Positions 36,813-47,477 of a stretch of 64,000 bases of DNA are shown here, in pieces. The notes beneath the pieces are model-generated. The model was not told the origin of the DNA. It searched no databases and worked only from the letters and a program-made list of their open reading frames with translations. The stretch's first letter is position 1, and each line of letters starts with the position of its first letter. The stretch comes from Cladochytrium replicatum (taxonomy: Eukaryota > Chytridiomycota > Chytridiomycetes > Cladochytriales > Cladochytriaceae), in assembly GCA_025526935.1 (NCBI GenBank), contig JAHLKD010000022.1, positions 441,501-505,500 on the forward strand, written 5' to 3'. A program made the translations under genes and the position numbers.

Positions 36813-39800
36813 CTAAAACCCCTCCGCATCAGACGCATCCACAAACTCCATCCCCATCTGCACCGCATCCGCGTCCGGATACATAGGCCGAAACCTTCCT
36901 CGCAAGTCTTCTAAACCAATTTGCCACTTCCACTGCTCCTGATCGATCGATCCTAACAGATACCCCCCCACGTTCCTGCTGACCCCGCGATCTTTCCACG
37001 GCATCCTTTCTGCTCCTTCATTGAGATTGTACTCGACCCAGAACGGGTCGTTCGAAAGCACGACAGGCGCAGAGCCGGGTCCGAAGGTGCGGTATAGCGG
37101 CACGCGCTCGGGGAGCGGCATCCCGCAGATCACGTCGGATTCTTTGCACCATGGCGGGAGCGAGCACTTGTCTACGGGAGGGAGGACGACGATCCTGAGC
37201 CGCGTGCCGATGATTTGGATCTTGGGAGTCAGCACAATGGATCCATCCGGTGGCGAATTTGTGGGAGCAGGGCACGTCAGCGTGATCCCGGTGACTCGAA
37301 GAAGCTCCTCATCGGGTCTGGTGAAAGGCACAGGAGTCTTGCGGTGCTTGCTCTGATACTTGTACTGCTTTTCGACCGCATCGAAGACGAGGTCGTCCAG
37401 ATTCTTAAACTTTTCATCCTGGTGCCCGACGAGTTTCAAAATTATGATGTCCCTCGCGACTTTGAGCAACATCTCTCGGTGATATTCCTGGATCCGCTCA
37501 TGCTTTAAAAATTCTTCGATCAGCTGTTCAGGCGTCACAGGTGGTAGCGCATTCTTGCCCGTTATACTGGTTAAATAGTTCTCCAACCGATTTTTGAAGA
37601 TCGTCGTGTACATATGGTGCGGTGGACCAGATGCTTTCTGCTCGCCATGCAGAATCACTCGCTTCCCACAATTTCGTGCAACTCTCACGACGTCCCCAAT
37701 GGCAATCACATCGGGACCAAACCGAAAGTGTTTGAGCTGAGTTTCCCCGGATGGCAACCGGCCGTCCTTAAACGAAGGGTGTCGCAACCCGATAGAACGC
37801 AGTCTAAACACGCAAGAAGCCAGCGCGGAATAATACGTTGCAAGCTGCACGTCCCCGATTTTCTCCAGATCATTCTGAATGTGCTCCAGCCTCTGATGCA
37901 GCAAACTAGACATACTTTTCGTCGCAACGTTCTCCGGTTTCGAGTCCGACTTGACCACGAACCCGTGCGATGTTGCGGCTTCGTGGACAGTCCGATGGTC
38001 CATCGCGAGGCTCCAGAGCGTCGTTTCCTCGGGGGGACAGTACGCCGCGTACGGCTCGACGTCCATGTCCGGCACTGTGATCTTGACATAACATTGGGTG
38101 GGAAGAAGCGCGACCGTGTATGCGCGCGAGAACCCTTCGCCAGGCGTGGTCGGGCATAACATCAACGCCTCGATCTCGGCAAGAACAACGGGATTTTCGG
38201 CTGCCATCAACTTTCGCCACCCCGCATGCGAACCGTCGCCAAGCTCCGAGTAAGAGAACGCGTGGAGAGTGCTAAAGTCAACTACGGTCGTTGACTCGGT
38301 GGATTGCGTGGACATGACGATGGGGGATGTCCATATGTGTTTTTTGAGTAAAGGTGTCGGGATGTGGGTGTGTGTCACCACAGCTGGCCATCGAACCCAG
38401 CCTTTTCGGAACATGTTGAGATTCATCGTAGTCATTCTCGTATTTGGATCGATCTGGACGTTTGGCGCGCTGCTGTTGGGTACGTACCAGTGTAGGACGT
38501 CCAGAAATTTGATGACGGTGGGACCGTCTCGGGGTGAAAGGCAGCATGGCATCCACACGATTTCGCCAGGATTGAAATTCTCCAGTTTGCCGACCAAATA
38601 CTCAGGTGCCTTGGATAGGAATGCTGGAGGTGGTGCAGCAGGCTTGTTAGACTGAGGAGCTGGGAGCAAATACATCAGCAAGGATTTCGGAGACATGTCT
38701 CGCGCGTCCCGCTTTTCCGCCACCGCAGAAGTCGGTCTGGGTTGGGGTTGAGCAACATGAATGCTTGATCCGTTGTTGATTCGCTGCGGTGGTTGAGGAA
38801 CACTTGTTGCTCCTGTGAGAGGAAGGAGACTTATAATCCCGCTCTCACGATTTGCAACAGATAAACCTCCGTTCTTCGTGTTGGAAGCAATTGACATATT
38901 CAGACGATTTGCCGCAACAGCGCTGTTCGAAGCATGCTGGCTTGGGATATAATGCTGAACATTCTGTTGTGGTAGGGAGTGACGCTGCAATGCACCACCA
39001 TCGTTGTTTCTGTGGTTGCCGTTGCCTGCAGATGGCGCGGGAGCATTGGTAGAATCAATACCAGAGATATTTGTGCGGCCGTCAGACGATTGATAATCAT
39101 GCGGGAAACCTTCCGAAGAATGTTTTGCGGCGGTCTGGGGCCCTGATGGTATCGCAGAGCCGGGATGCAGGTGTTTCGTCTCACGATTGGCAGATGATTT
39201 AGCATTGCTAGTATGAAATTGTGATCCACTTTTTGGTGTTGGTCTGGTGCTCTCATTCCTCACAGCTTTCTGGTTTGTTTTCGGGGTCGAGACATTGGAA
39301 TCATCACTGGTAATCCAGATTATATCGCTATCCTCATCCGTTTTCTGCGGCGAAGAGTGCGTTGTCTTTGCTCGTTTGCTCGGCGTTGCGTTTTCAATTT
39401 CAACTCGTCGCTTATTCTCTGCATTACTCGTGTTGTTGATCGGTGAGACTCCCGCTGGTGTAATTTTCACTGGTCCCTCCACTGTTTCCTCTGACGATTC
39501 GTCTGATATGACCATAAAGTTTGATACGGATCTATTATTGTGACGCTCCGAGTTGCTGAGGTTGGACATTTGGCGCTCTATGGCCGATGGTCGTTGTGTT
39601 CCCAAATCAGAAAGTCTGCGCGATTGCGCTTGTGGTTCTATTCCGGATCCAGAGTAAGTCTTTCGTCTAGCGTCGGCCCTCACTGTTGGATCGTCGGCCT
39701 GTTCGGCGGCATTCGCGACAGTTCCCATTTTTGGATTCTGTGGAATGGACATCTTACTCGATTTCTTCTGTGGTGTGCTGATCGCTGGAGTATCCCTCTT

Positions 39801-40439
39801 TGGTGTTCTCGCAGGACCCGGGTTGCAATATTTACAGAGGCAGGAAGAATGATCCAGAGAAGGAGTTTGGGCCATCCAGAGCAAGTGCGGTGTGAACTCT
39901 GGAACCGATTTGTACTTCCTGTTCCTGCAACAAATACACATATCAGATCCCATTAGATCGCCGGAGTCCGTGGAAAGTGCAACTCACATGGGATGCCCAA
40001 ATATGTATAAATCCTTTCGTTCGCTGCTGGGAGGTTCATGATGAATCGATATAGGTCGCTCTGCAAATTTCACGTATTCAAACATTGCATAACCAGCGGG
40101 AATGTCTGCCAGAGCCGCTTCCTTGGAGAACACGACGGCAACCTTCGAACGATCAGTGCCCGACCACCCATGCTCTCTCAGTACACGTTCTGGGACCCAT
40201 TGAGGATTCGCGCGGTACAAGCCCTTGAGCTGTGTAGACCACTGTGCCAGGTTTGTCTTCATGCGCGCCTGTTGAATCGGACGAAATCTGCGATTCATGC
40301 TGTCGTATTGCGTCAGCTGTTCTTGGGTTGGCCGCAAGGAGGCATCGCCGTCAGACGGGGAGGGGACCGGGACATACGAGAGCATCACGGTGACAATGTC
40401 GTCGCCCTCCGACGACGGCGAGGCGACGATGCCGTCCAT
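36813..40439 (-). CDS. clr2: Clr2-type transcriptional silencing protein
   Basis: Two exons, 40439..39988 and 39924..36813. The splice joins RKDLYIFGHP to MNRKYKSVPEFTPHLLWMAQ and CLCKYCNPG. This reproduces the Clr2 transcription-silencing signature (YxxGHPxGxxFRSxxEFxPHLxWL ... CxCKxC). The C-terminal 600 residues form the second conserved Clr2 region, with GKLENFNPGEIVWMPCC, WPAVVTHTH, ALAMD-like helical stretches and FRFGPDVIAIGDVVRVARNC. Between them lies about 350 residues of disordered Ser/Thr/Asn-rich sequence. In fission yeast Clr2 is part of SHREC, the histone deacetylase and remodelling complex that silences heterochromatin. It would act in the nucleus. The gene is head-to-head with HOM2 over 122 bases, so they probably share a control region. 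It is intact. Confidence 0.85.
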
Positions 40440-40561
40440 AAGATTTCAGATTTCAAAAACGAGAATAATTAATAAATAATAATTATTGATCTCCGTTGAG
40501 TCGATCCGAAACCAAAAACTGAAAACCGAACCCGACACCCCCCATCCATTCGATTCCCATA
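40440..40561. promoter_or_regulatory. Short bidirectional promoter between clr2 and HOM2
   Basis: Only 122 bases separate the two start codons. The centre is AT-rich (TAATTAATAAATAATAATTATT at about 40467-40489), and the HOM2 side has a CCCC/ACCC-rich leader just before the ATG. No separate TATA box is needed to explain it; both leaders must be very short. Confidence 0.5.
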
Positions 40562-41671
40562 ATGGCTGAACCGAAGAAAGTCCCCGTCGCCATTCTTGGC
40601 GCTACCGGCACCGTCGGCCAGCGCTTCATCACCCTCCTCGCGAACCACCCGAACTTTGTCATTGCCGCCCTCGGCGCATCTGCTCGCTCCTCTGGCAAAA
40701 CCTACGTCGAAGCGACCAAATGGAAGCAGACCCAACCCATCCCCGACTCCGTCCTTGCCATGATCGTCCACCCCTGCGAGCCAGAACACTTCTCCCACTG
40801 CCGCGTCATCTTCTCGGGCCTCGACTCCGACGTCGCCGGCGACATCGAGGCCGCCTTCCTCAAGGCCGACTTTGCCGGAATCTTCTCCAACGCGAAGAAC
40901 TATCGCATGCACGACGACGTGCCCCTCGTCGTTCCGGTCGTGAACCCGGACCACCTCGACGTGATCCCAGCCCAGCGCAAGAGGAGAGGAATCTCGCGCG
41001 GATTCCTCGTCACAAACGCAAACTGCTCCACCACGGGCCTTGTCGTCCCGCTCAAGGCCCTCCAGGATAAATTCGGCCACCTCTCAAAAGTTTTTGTCGT
41101 CACTCTCCAGGCCATCTCTGGAGCTGGATACCCCGGCGTCCCCAGCCTCGATATCTTTGATAATGTCGTCCCATACATCTCGGGCGAAGAAGAAAAGATG
41201 GAGATTGAAGCGTCAAAGATTCTCGGCACCATCAACTCCAATGCATTCGCTGATGCAAACACCTCCTTCTTCGTCGACGCGCCGGAAATGAAAGTCTCTG
41301 CCCAATGCAACCGTGTCGCCGTGCTTGACGGTCACACTGAATGTGTCAGCTTGGAGTTTGCAAGGAGACCTGCTCCGTCTCTCGAGCAGATCCGTGAGGC
41401 ACTCTCGGAGTTCTCTACCGTCTCCCAAAAACTCGCATGCTACTCCGCACCCCCACAGGCCATCATCGTGCGAAACGAAGCGGATCGTCCGCAACCGCGG
41501 CTAGACAGGGAGGCCGGAAAGGGACAGAGCGTCACTGTCGGCCGTATCAGGGATTGCAGCTTGCTCGACGTCAAGTTTGTCCTGCTCTCCCACAACACCG
41601 TGCTGGGTGCCGCTGGGAGCAGCGTATTGAATGCTGAGATTGCGCTGGCTAAGGGTTACATTCCCAACTGA
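40562..41671 (+). CDS. HOM2: Aspartate-semialdehyde dehydrogenase
   Basis: A single uninterrupted exon gives 369 aa, the normal length. The N-terminal nucleotide-binding motif is AILGATGTVGQRFI. The catalytic cysteine sits in TNANCSTTGL, followed by QAISGAGYPGVPSLDI and the substrate-binding NRVAVLDGHTE. The C-terminal NTVLGAAGSSVLNAE is typical. The enzyme reduces aspartyl phosphate to aspartate semialdehyde with NADPH, the step before the branch to threonine, methionine and (in many fungi not) lysine. It is cytosolic. Codons are strongly biased to C-ending forms in the first half, as in well-expressed genes. The ATG at 40562 is the first in frame and lies just after the leader. Confidence 0.97.
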   Translation: MAEPKKVPVAILGATGTVGQRFITLLANHPNFVIAALGASARSSGKTYVEATKWKQTQPIPDSVLAMIVHPCEPEHFSHCRVIFSGLDSDVAGDIEAAFLKADFAGIFSNAKNYRMHDDVPLVVPVVNPDHLDVIPAQRKRRGISRGFLVTNANCSTTGLVVPLKALQDKFGHLSKVFVVTLQAISGAGYPGVPSLDIFDNVVPYISGEEEKMEIEASKILGTINSNAFADANTSFFVDAPEMKVSAQCNRVAVLDGHTECVSLEFARRPAPSLEQIREALSEFSTVSQKLACYSAPPQAIIVRNEADRPQPRLDREAGKGQSVTVGRIRDCSLLDVKFVLLSHNTVLGAAGSSVLNAEIALAKGYIPN

Positions 41672-41797
41672 GATCTGAATAGTTTACACTAATTCAAAAT
41701 ATGCTCCGTGTTTGCTCGTATGTTAAACTACAAAACAAAAACAAGAACCATGAACAAATAACTTGAGAAACAACGCACCAATACAAATATACTGAGA

Positions 41798-44467
41798 TCA
41801 AGCTGATGCGTCTGCGTGCACCATCCCGCCAACACCATTCTCTCCATGCTCATTCTCATTCACCTTTGGCACCTCGCTCGCGATACAATCGCACAATGAT
41901 GTCGATGCGATTTGTGTTTTCGAGCTCGGACGGCGTGGTTGGACATGGCCACGTCTCGGAATCTCCATACCTGTGCCACGAACGCTTCGACAGTCTTTGC
42001 AACTGCTTATAGAGTCCGGTAAGCACACATAGCAACGCCAGGAACTCGTTTCCGGCGAGTTCGGAGCGGAGTTGTGTTAGCCAGGAGTCAAGTGCGAGTA
42101 CTTGTTGAATAGAAATCTCGTCACCACAAAGTGCAGCACAGCGTCTCCTGAATCTCCAAAGCAGAAAACGTGTCAGTTCACTGGTGTATCGACGCTTTAA
42201 CACCATTACCTAGCCGTTGGTACGAAACAACATGTGTTGACACTCTTCCATGCGTGAGTGCATCGCTCACCACCGTGGGTGGTGAAACTTGCAATCAAGC
42301 AGGTTCTCCACAATCTCAACCAATTCGGCATTGTGTGATGTATCCAACGAATGCCCGTCCTCCAATTTACCTTCAGGGAAATTTGACTCGTTAAGGCGAA
42401 TCGAATTATAATACTCGATCCAATCGGTCGAATACTGAGAGTTCAAGATTTGACATGAGTTTGCAGCACATTTGATTCCTCCAGCGACCAGGCACGCCCC
42501 AATGACGCTTCAACCGAATCCGCAACAGCTTTGTTGTGCTCACGGTTTCCAATGCTTTGGATCGCTTCCCTGCTTTTTCGGCAATCGGCTAGTCTACCTC
42601 CATTGGCTGAGGTTCCAAATTAACACGTCGTCGTCAAACGGTGTCGTCTCGCTTGAAGAAATCTTGCTGCTATTCCTGCTCTTCGAACCGCTTCGTGACG
42701 TTGCCTTGCGAGCCCATCAGTAACGTACAGCGAATCCACAGATTCCTCGAACACCTCTCGGCAAGGATAAACTCTGGAATCGTCGTATTCCTCACCGCCT
42801 TAGTCATCAACGACTCGTTCCTCTCAAGCACGTTCCACATTTTCGACAGGAACCCTTCATGTTGATCTGGATACCGCGAGTACAAATGCAACGCCAGCAG
42901 CAACTTGATGAAACTGTCTCAAAGTGTCTCCAGGAGCTCGTAGTCGAACGGGAGCGATGCAGATGCTGCAGTTGGTGCTGCGTCGAGATCCCAGAAGAGG
43001 TAGTTGCGCGTCAGCGCACCGCTACTCCTGTGTGCCGTGTCTGTGGACTGCAGATACGTCTCGCGTCGCAGGTTTCTAACTACCAATGGACGTGGCGATA
43101 CGAGTCGCCCATCTGCAACGGTGTGGGAATGTTCAGGCACACGTGTTTGAGAAATTCGAGGGATTGAAAACGTCGCTGGAGCATTGGAGCGTCAAGGGCA
43201 TGATCAGCATGCCGTCGACTCCGGGCCATGGGACGAGAATTGCAAAGCAGAACTGGGGGATGATAAGGTTATCGTGGTAAGGAGACGTGAAGTCCAATCG
43301 AGGAGGGCGATACTCCGGTGCATCTCCCTCGACAAGCGTACCCGATTTCTTCTTGCAACAGCGTCTGTATGCTTCTTCAACAACCAACTCCATCGCTCTC
43401 GCAACACATCAGCTCCCCCATTACAACTTGATTCCCAGACCTGCTTCAGATACTGCTCAAACGGCGGACCTTTTCCACCACCACCCTGCTCTGCAATGAA
43501 GCGAAATAACTCGGAAGATTTGTCGGCCTGGTAGTTCTCCCACGTTTCATGATACATGAGGATGAGTTCGCGTGGTCCTAATTCCGCCATATCCGCAGCC
43601 GTTATGGTGTCCGTGCAGATATTGTCTTGGATCATCATTATCAACCAAAATTGCGTATGAGTCGGTGATCTGGAATTGAACGCGATCGCCGTCGGCGCAA
43701 GAGCACGTACTTTATGGAGAGCCTGGTGTTCTGCTTCGACGGCGATGCGGATAAACCCAGCACACGAGGACGCTCATCTCGGTGACAACAGCCGTAATCC
43801 TGCATGATCTGATTGTATGGGAGCTCACCCCGTGTGTGATGGCACTCATCGAACGACGATCGTGATCTACGCCACGATTTAAGCTTTGCCTTCATCTGTT
43901 CAAAAATGACCTCACCTTTTTGAAAGTAGTATAGGCGATTCGAAGTATGATCTGGAAAATATCCCCGTCATCACCATCAAATCTGAACCATCGATCTTCG
44001 CTCGCCAATCCTTTATTGTCCACTATGAGAACTCAACGTCAGCACGAACTTAACGAATCATGTAGAAAACCGTACACTGTCGACACCAATGTCGCCAAAG
44101 TAATGCGTAACTCGCAGGGAACTGTGGGCGGAGTATTGACTCTGCTGAATGACCAGATGAACAACAGGAACAATGAACACAGATATCCGTTGCTATGACA
44201 GACGAGTTAAGATCCATGGCAATTAGATTTGAGAATGTGCATACCCTTTTATGCTGTGCATCAAGCTCGTGAAAGTTCATCATCATCAGGGCAATGAAGG
44301 TCCAGCATCTTGCAAGGACAAATCGCTTAGGTATCCAAAATATCGCACCTTTCCAGACCCAGTTCCAAACACAACAACTGTATTTCATTGCTTGGTTCGT
44401 TCAAACAGCTCCACCTGGTTAGGGCGAGACTGTTCGGCTGTGACGGAGTTCCACCGCCGCCCGCCAT
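41798..44467 (-). pseudogene. Dicer-like ribonuclease III, decayed
   Basis: Pieces of a Dicer lie in order on the minus strand: PNQVELFERTKQ and TVVVFGTGSGK (helicase motif I, 44420-44330), FIALMMMNFHELDAQHKR, VMTGDIFQIILRI, FDECHHTRGELPYNQIMQDY (motif II, DECH) with RPRVLGLSASPSKQ, a PAZ-region-like ADGRLVSPRPLVVRNLRR, the RNase III block FDYELLETL then DSFIKLLLALHLYSRYPDQH, ILAERCSRNLWI, NKAVADSVEA and ALTHGRVSTHVVSYQRL. There are many breaks. A TGA sits inside the first motif-I piece and another replaces the Gly of the catalytic ETLGDSF. Several frame changes occur, and the helicase C-terminal part is missing. At 2.7 kb it is far shorter than a 4 kb or longer Dicer gene. The stretch 42206-41798 is open but unassigned. 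Confidence 0.82.
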
Positions 44468-44721
44468 AGCAGCGCACCTGATCAGCTAAAGCAGTAGTCA
44501 ATCGTGATTGATTGGCAGCGAATCCGTCAAAGCGCCGGCTTCTCCTGTCAACCGCCGCTCAAAGTTGCCTTCGAGTGTCAAAACTCGCGCGTCGCTGCAC
44601 TGCACGGTGTAGATTTCCTCCGTCACTTGGAAAATAATAGCGCAAGGGACAATCGGCAGAACCTGCCGTCAGCTCGCGCGTCACAGTCAATATATAACCA
44701 ATCGTATTCTACCTCGCACGA

Positions 44722-45705
44722 ATGTCATCTCCAGAAACACCAAAGCCCGCTGCAGATCACTCCCGCACATCCACAGAAATGGCACCCTCATTCCTCGCCG
44801 CAACAGCGCAATCAAAAGGCAACGCAAAGAGGAAACTATCCGATGACGTCGAGCACGAACAAGGCGACAGCGCCAAAGTGACAACCAAACGCGCTCGCTC
44901 CGGCTGGGGGAAGAAGAAGGACACTCCAACAGCTGAAACCGCGGTGAAACCCGCGAAGAGATCAAGGAAACGTGCTGCGTCAGAGGAAGATGGCGAAGAA
45001 GCTGAGGAAGAGAAACCAAAGGCTGGGAAGAAGGCCGCGAAGAAGGAAGAGCCGGCGAAACCCGTCGGGAAGCAGTTCTGGCTTATGAAGAGCGAGCCCG
45101 ATTCGCGCGTGGTCGGCGGAAAGGACATCAAATTTAGCATCGACGACTTTGAGAAGGTCGGAACGACGATGTGGGATGGTGTGAGGAGCTTGGAAGGGAG
45201 GAAGTACATCCGTTCAATGCAGATCGGAGACCAGATCCTGTTCTACCACTCCAACTGCCGCAACCCAGGTGTGGCCGGGATCGGTAAGCATTCGATCTCA
45301 GCTTTAGACTATTCGTTGATCTTTCTCTTGTACTTGATAGCCGAGATCGTGGAGGAGGCGACACCAGACCAAACCGCGTTCGACAAGAACCACCCTTACT
45401 TTGACGCAAAGAGTGATCCCGAGAAGCCTAAGTGGGATGCTGTGGTGAGTCTTCTGAAGCGTAACGACTCACATATTGCTGATCGTGATTCCCCCTCTTC
45501 CTCGCAGCGCGTCAAGCTGATCCGTCGCCTTGACCGCTATGTGTCGCTTGCAGAGCTCAAGAAAGAGCGAGAGGAAGCTGAAGACGACAAGCCCATCAAG
45601 GGGATGAAGCTGTTCACACGCCCTCGCCTCTCAGTTCAACCCGTTGACGCGGAGGTCTTCCAGTACATTGTCAGACTCGAAACTCGCCCGCCTCCGGAAC
45701 TGTAA
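44722..45705 (+). CDS. EVE-domain (thymocyte nuclear protein 1-like) protein
   Basis: Three exons (44722..45283, 45341..45444, 45508..45705) give 287 aa. Residues 1-110 are Lys/Ala/Glu-rich with nuclear-localisation-like clusters (KRARSGWGKKK, KRSRKRAAS). The EVE domain follows: KQFWLMKSEPDSR, SIDDFEKVGTTMWDGVRS, ARKYIRSM-like sequence, GDQILFYHSNCRNPGVAGI, AEIVEEATPDQTAFD and HPYFDAKSDPEKPKWDAV. EVE domains share the PUA/YTH fold and bind modified bases in DNA or RNA; THYN1 homologs are nuclear. The aromatic cage residues appear present (Trp of FWLMKSEP and MWDGVR). The gene diverges from the Dicer pseudogene with 254 bases between them. Confidence 0.92.
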   Translation: MSSPETPKPAADHSRTSTEMAPSFLAATAQSKGNAKRKLSDDVEHEQGDSAKVTTKRARSGWGKKKDTPTAETAVKPAKRSRKRAASEEDGEEAEEEKPKAGKKAAKKEEPAKPVGKQFWLMKSEPDSRVVGGKDIKFSIDDFEKVGTTMWDGVRSLEGRKYIRSMQIGDQILFYHSNCRNPGVAGIGKHSISALDYSLIFLLYLIAEIVEEATPDQTAFDKNHPYFDAKSDPEKPKWDAVVSLLKRNDSHIADRDSPSSSQRVKLIRRLDRYVSLAELKKEREEAEDDKPIKGMKLFTRPRLSVQPVDAEVFQYIVRLETRPPPEL

Positions 45706-46079
45706 ATACTTGCAATCGTTTGCCTGTAGTTGGGGCATGAGAGACCTCAAGCTTTCTTCCTTCTCTAGTATTCTTAGAAGACCTTCCGTACACTGGAATC
45801 TGATTGCATCGTTCCGACGCACAGATTGGGAGGCATATTTGATATCTGTATACCTACATCCTTTTTTTGAGCATACATAAATACATTAAGAATGGAAACT
45901 GAAGATGGTAGAAATGAGAGCAAGACGAAACGAGCGAGAAACAGAGTCCCAAACAGAACAGCAAGCAACCAAACGTCGCAAAAATAAGCGCCATATATAT
46001 AGAAAGATCGCACACTTAAAAAAAACACCAGCGTAGTAAACATCATTATCCCAAGCCGCACCACGATCTAGTCTACCGG
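45706..46079. other. 3' flank of the EVE-domain gene
   Basis: AT-rich sequence without a convincing gene. A hydrophobic open frame on the minus strand (45774-46064) has no homology that I know and begins inside a T-rich tract, so I treat it as chance. Confidence 0.35.
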
Positions 46080-46730
46080 AATCACATCACCTTTTCCCTC
46101 CACAGGCAAGCACGCTATCCCCCACTTCGCATCGATCTCCCCAGCATCCGTCACAGGGAGCGCCGTCGCCAAAACTCGAACGACATTCGCGGCTTCATTT
46201 TGATCTGCCTACGCCGAACCGCTGGCTTTTGCGTTTAGATCAGGTGTGCTGGCAGGTCGGGATTGTGGGCCCATGGAATTCAACCTTCGCACAGCATTGA
46301 TCAAAGCAGTACTGCCCGCTGATTTGTGAGCGGGTTTCCAGAGCGCTCGAAGCCAAGGGCATGTAGCCTGAGAGGAGGATGAAGGGTGGGACCCCAATAG
46401 ACCACATGTCCGCTGGAGTGCCATAGGTGGTGGGAGCGCCTCCGGTGCCATGTAGGCTGATGTCTGCGCATGAAGCGTATTAGCACAGATGGCCAGATAA
46501 GCTCCAGACTCAAAATCAACCGAAGTACTCGAGCCAAACCGAAGCAGATGGTCATCAGCGCTAAAACTTGCAAACATCCCACATCAGTTCCAATTTCCAA
46601 CAATGTCCAATTCTTCCTAAAAACCCACCTCGAGGTATGTAGATCACAATGTGTTTCAGCGCATGTTGATGCATCACAAGCTACAACGACGTCGCAGACT
46701 TTCCGATCCCCTTCAGCCCACCACCCACAA
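46080..46730 (-). pseudogene. CaMK-type protein kinase, decayed C-lobe
   Basis: Kinase motifs are readable only by changing frame: an FGLAR activation-segment start near 46545 (the DFG aspartate is lost), TSAYMAPEALPPP (APE motif, near 46445), ADMWSIGVPPFILLSGYMPL (subdomain IX, near 46410-46355), ISGQYCFDQ and a basic tail INAVRRLNS. These are typical of calcium/calmodulin-dependent kinases (DMWSxGVxxFILLSGYxPF). The APE and DMW pieces lie in different frames, the catalytic-loop HRD is unrecognisable and the final helices of the C-lobe are missing. A further open stretch (VVRVLATALPVTDAG to the TAG at 46071) may be the original C-terminus. It is a non-functional copy. Confidence 0.6.
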
Positions 46731-47477
46731 CAAACTGCAACGCCGCGCCGTTTTCCGTTTTGAATGGGGCAATTCTGAGCGTGCCTTTGAGGAGCATGAG
46801 CGATTGTGTCGCAAATAATGCAAACTGCAAACAGACAGTCGAAAACATGGTGCATCAAACTTCCGAAGATAGTCCCGGGGAACGCATTTCGGTCTTTTGC
46901 AGTTTGTGAGGGAGTTCTTCCACCGGTTTACTTTCAACAGCGGTGCGTTCCTCGCTTTCGTAACGACTCTAGCCGTCGCCATCGCACGGGATGGTGCGTG
47001 ATGCGTCCAGATGCGATGTGCTGCAGATGCGCACGTGTTATAGAGATGTTTCACAAGCACAGTCCGCTCTCCCCCCCGCCCGCGATCCCAGCTGCCGTCA
47101 ACGAGAATGTTTTTGGAAAAGTAGCATGGAGCAATACTAAATAATCTGTTGGTTGTTTAGCTTTTTCTTTCCATTTCATCATCGAATGTGTTCCGCTTCT
47201 TGTTGTTTCTGCAAACAAGGCTCGAACTGCAGCCGCTCCATCCCAAAAACATACAACCCACTGCCAAAACACCTACCATCTCCCGCAACAATCACAACAG
47301 AAAGTTACAAAGCACCGTTTCATAGTAAAAAGGAATAAAAACACTTCACTATTGGCAATCATACCCAGCTGCCCATATGAGAAAATACACCCAACAAAAT
47401 AAAATCAAAAAACAAACTGGTGCGACAAAAAAGCTTGCACTTTGCAGAAAGAAGCAAGGCTGATCCCCACGACCACG
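46731..47477. other. Region with no recognised gene
   Basis: This lies upstream of the decayed kinase and downstream of the Zds gene. It may hold further unrecognisable remains of the kinase N-lobe. Open frames here are short and without known motifs. An A-rich patch at 47330-47430 probably belongs to the Zds 3' end. Confidence 0.35.

Noticed and set aside
45774-46064. Hydrophobic minus-strand frame that could be a small membrane protein
   Set aside because: T-rich sequence read backwards gives Phe/Leu runs by chance; there is no conserved motif or clear promoter.
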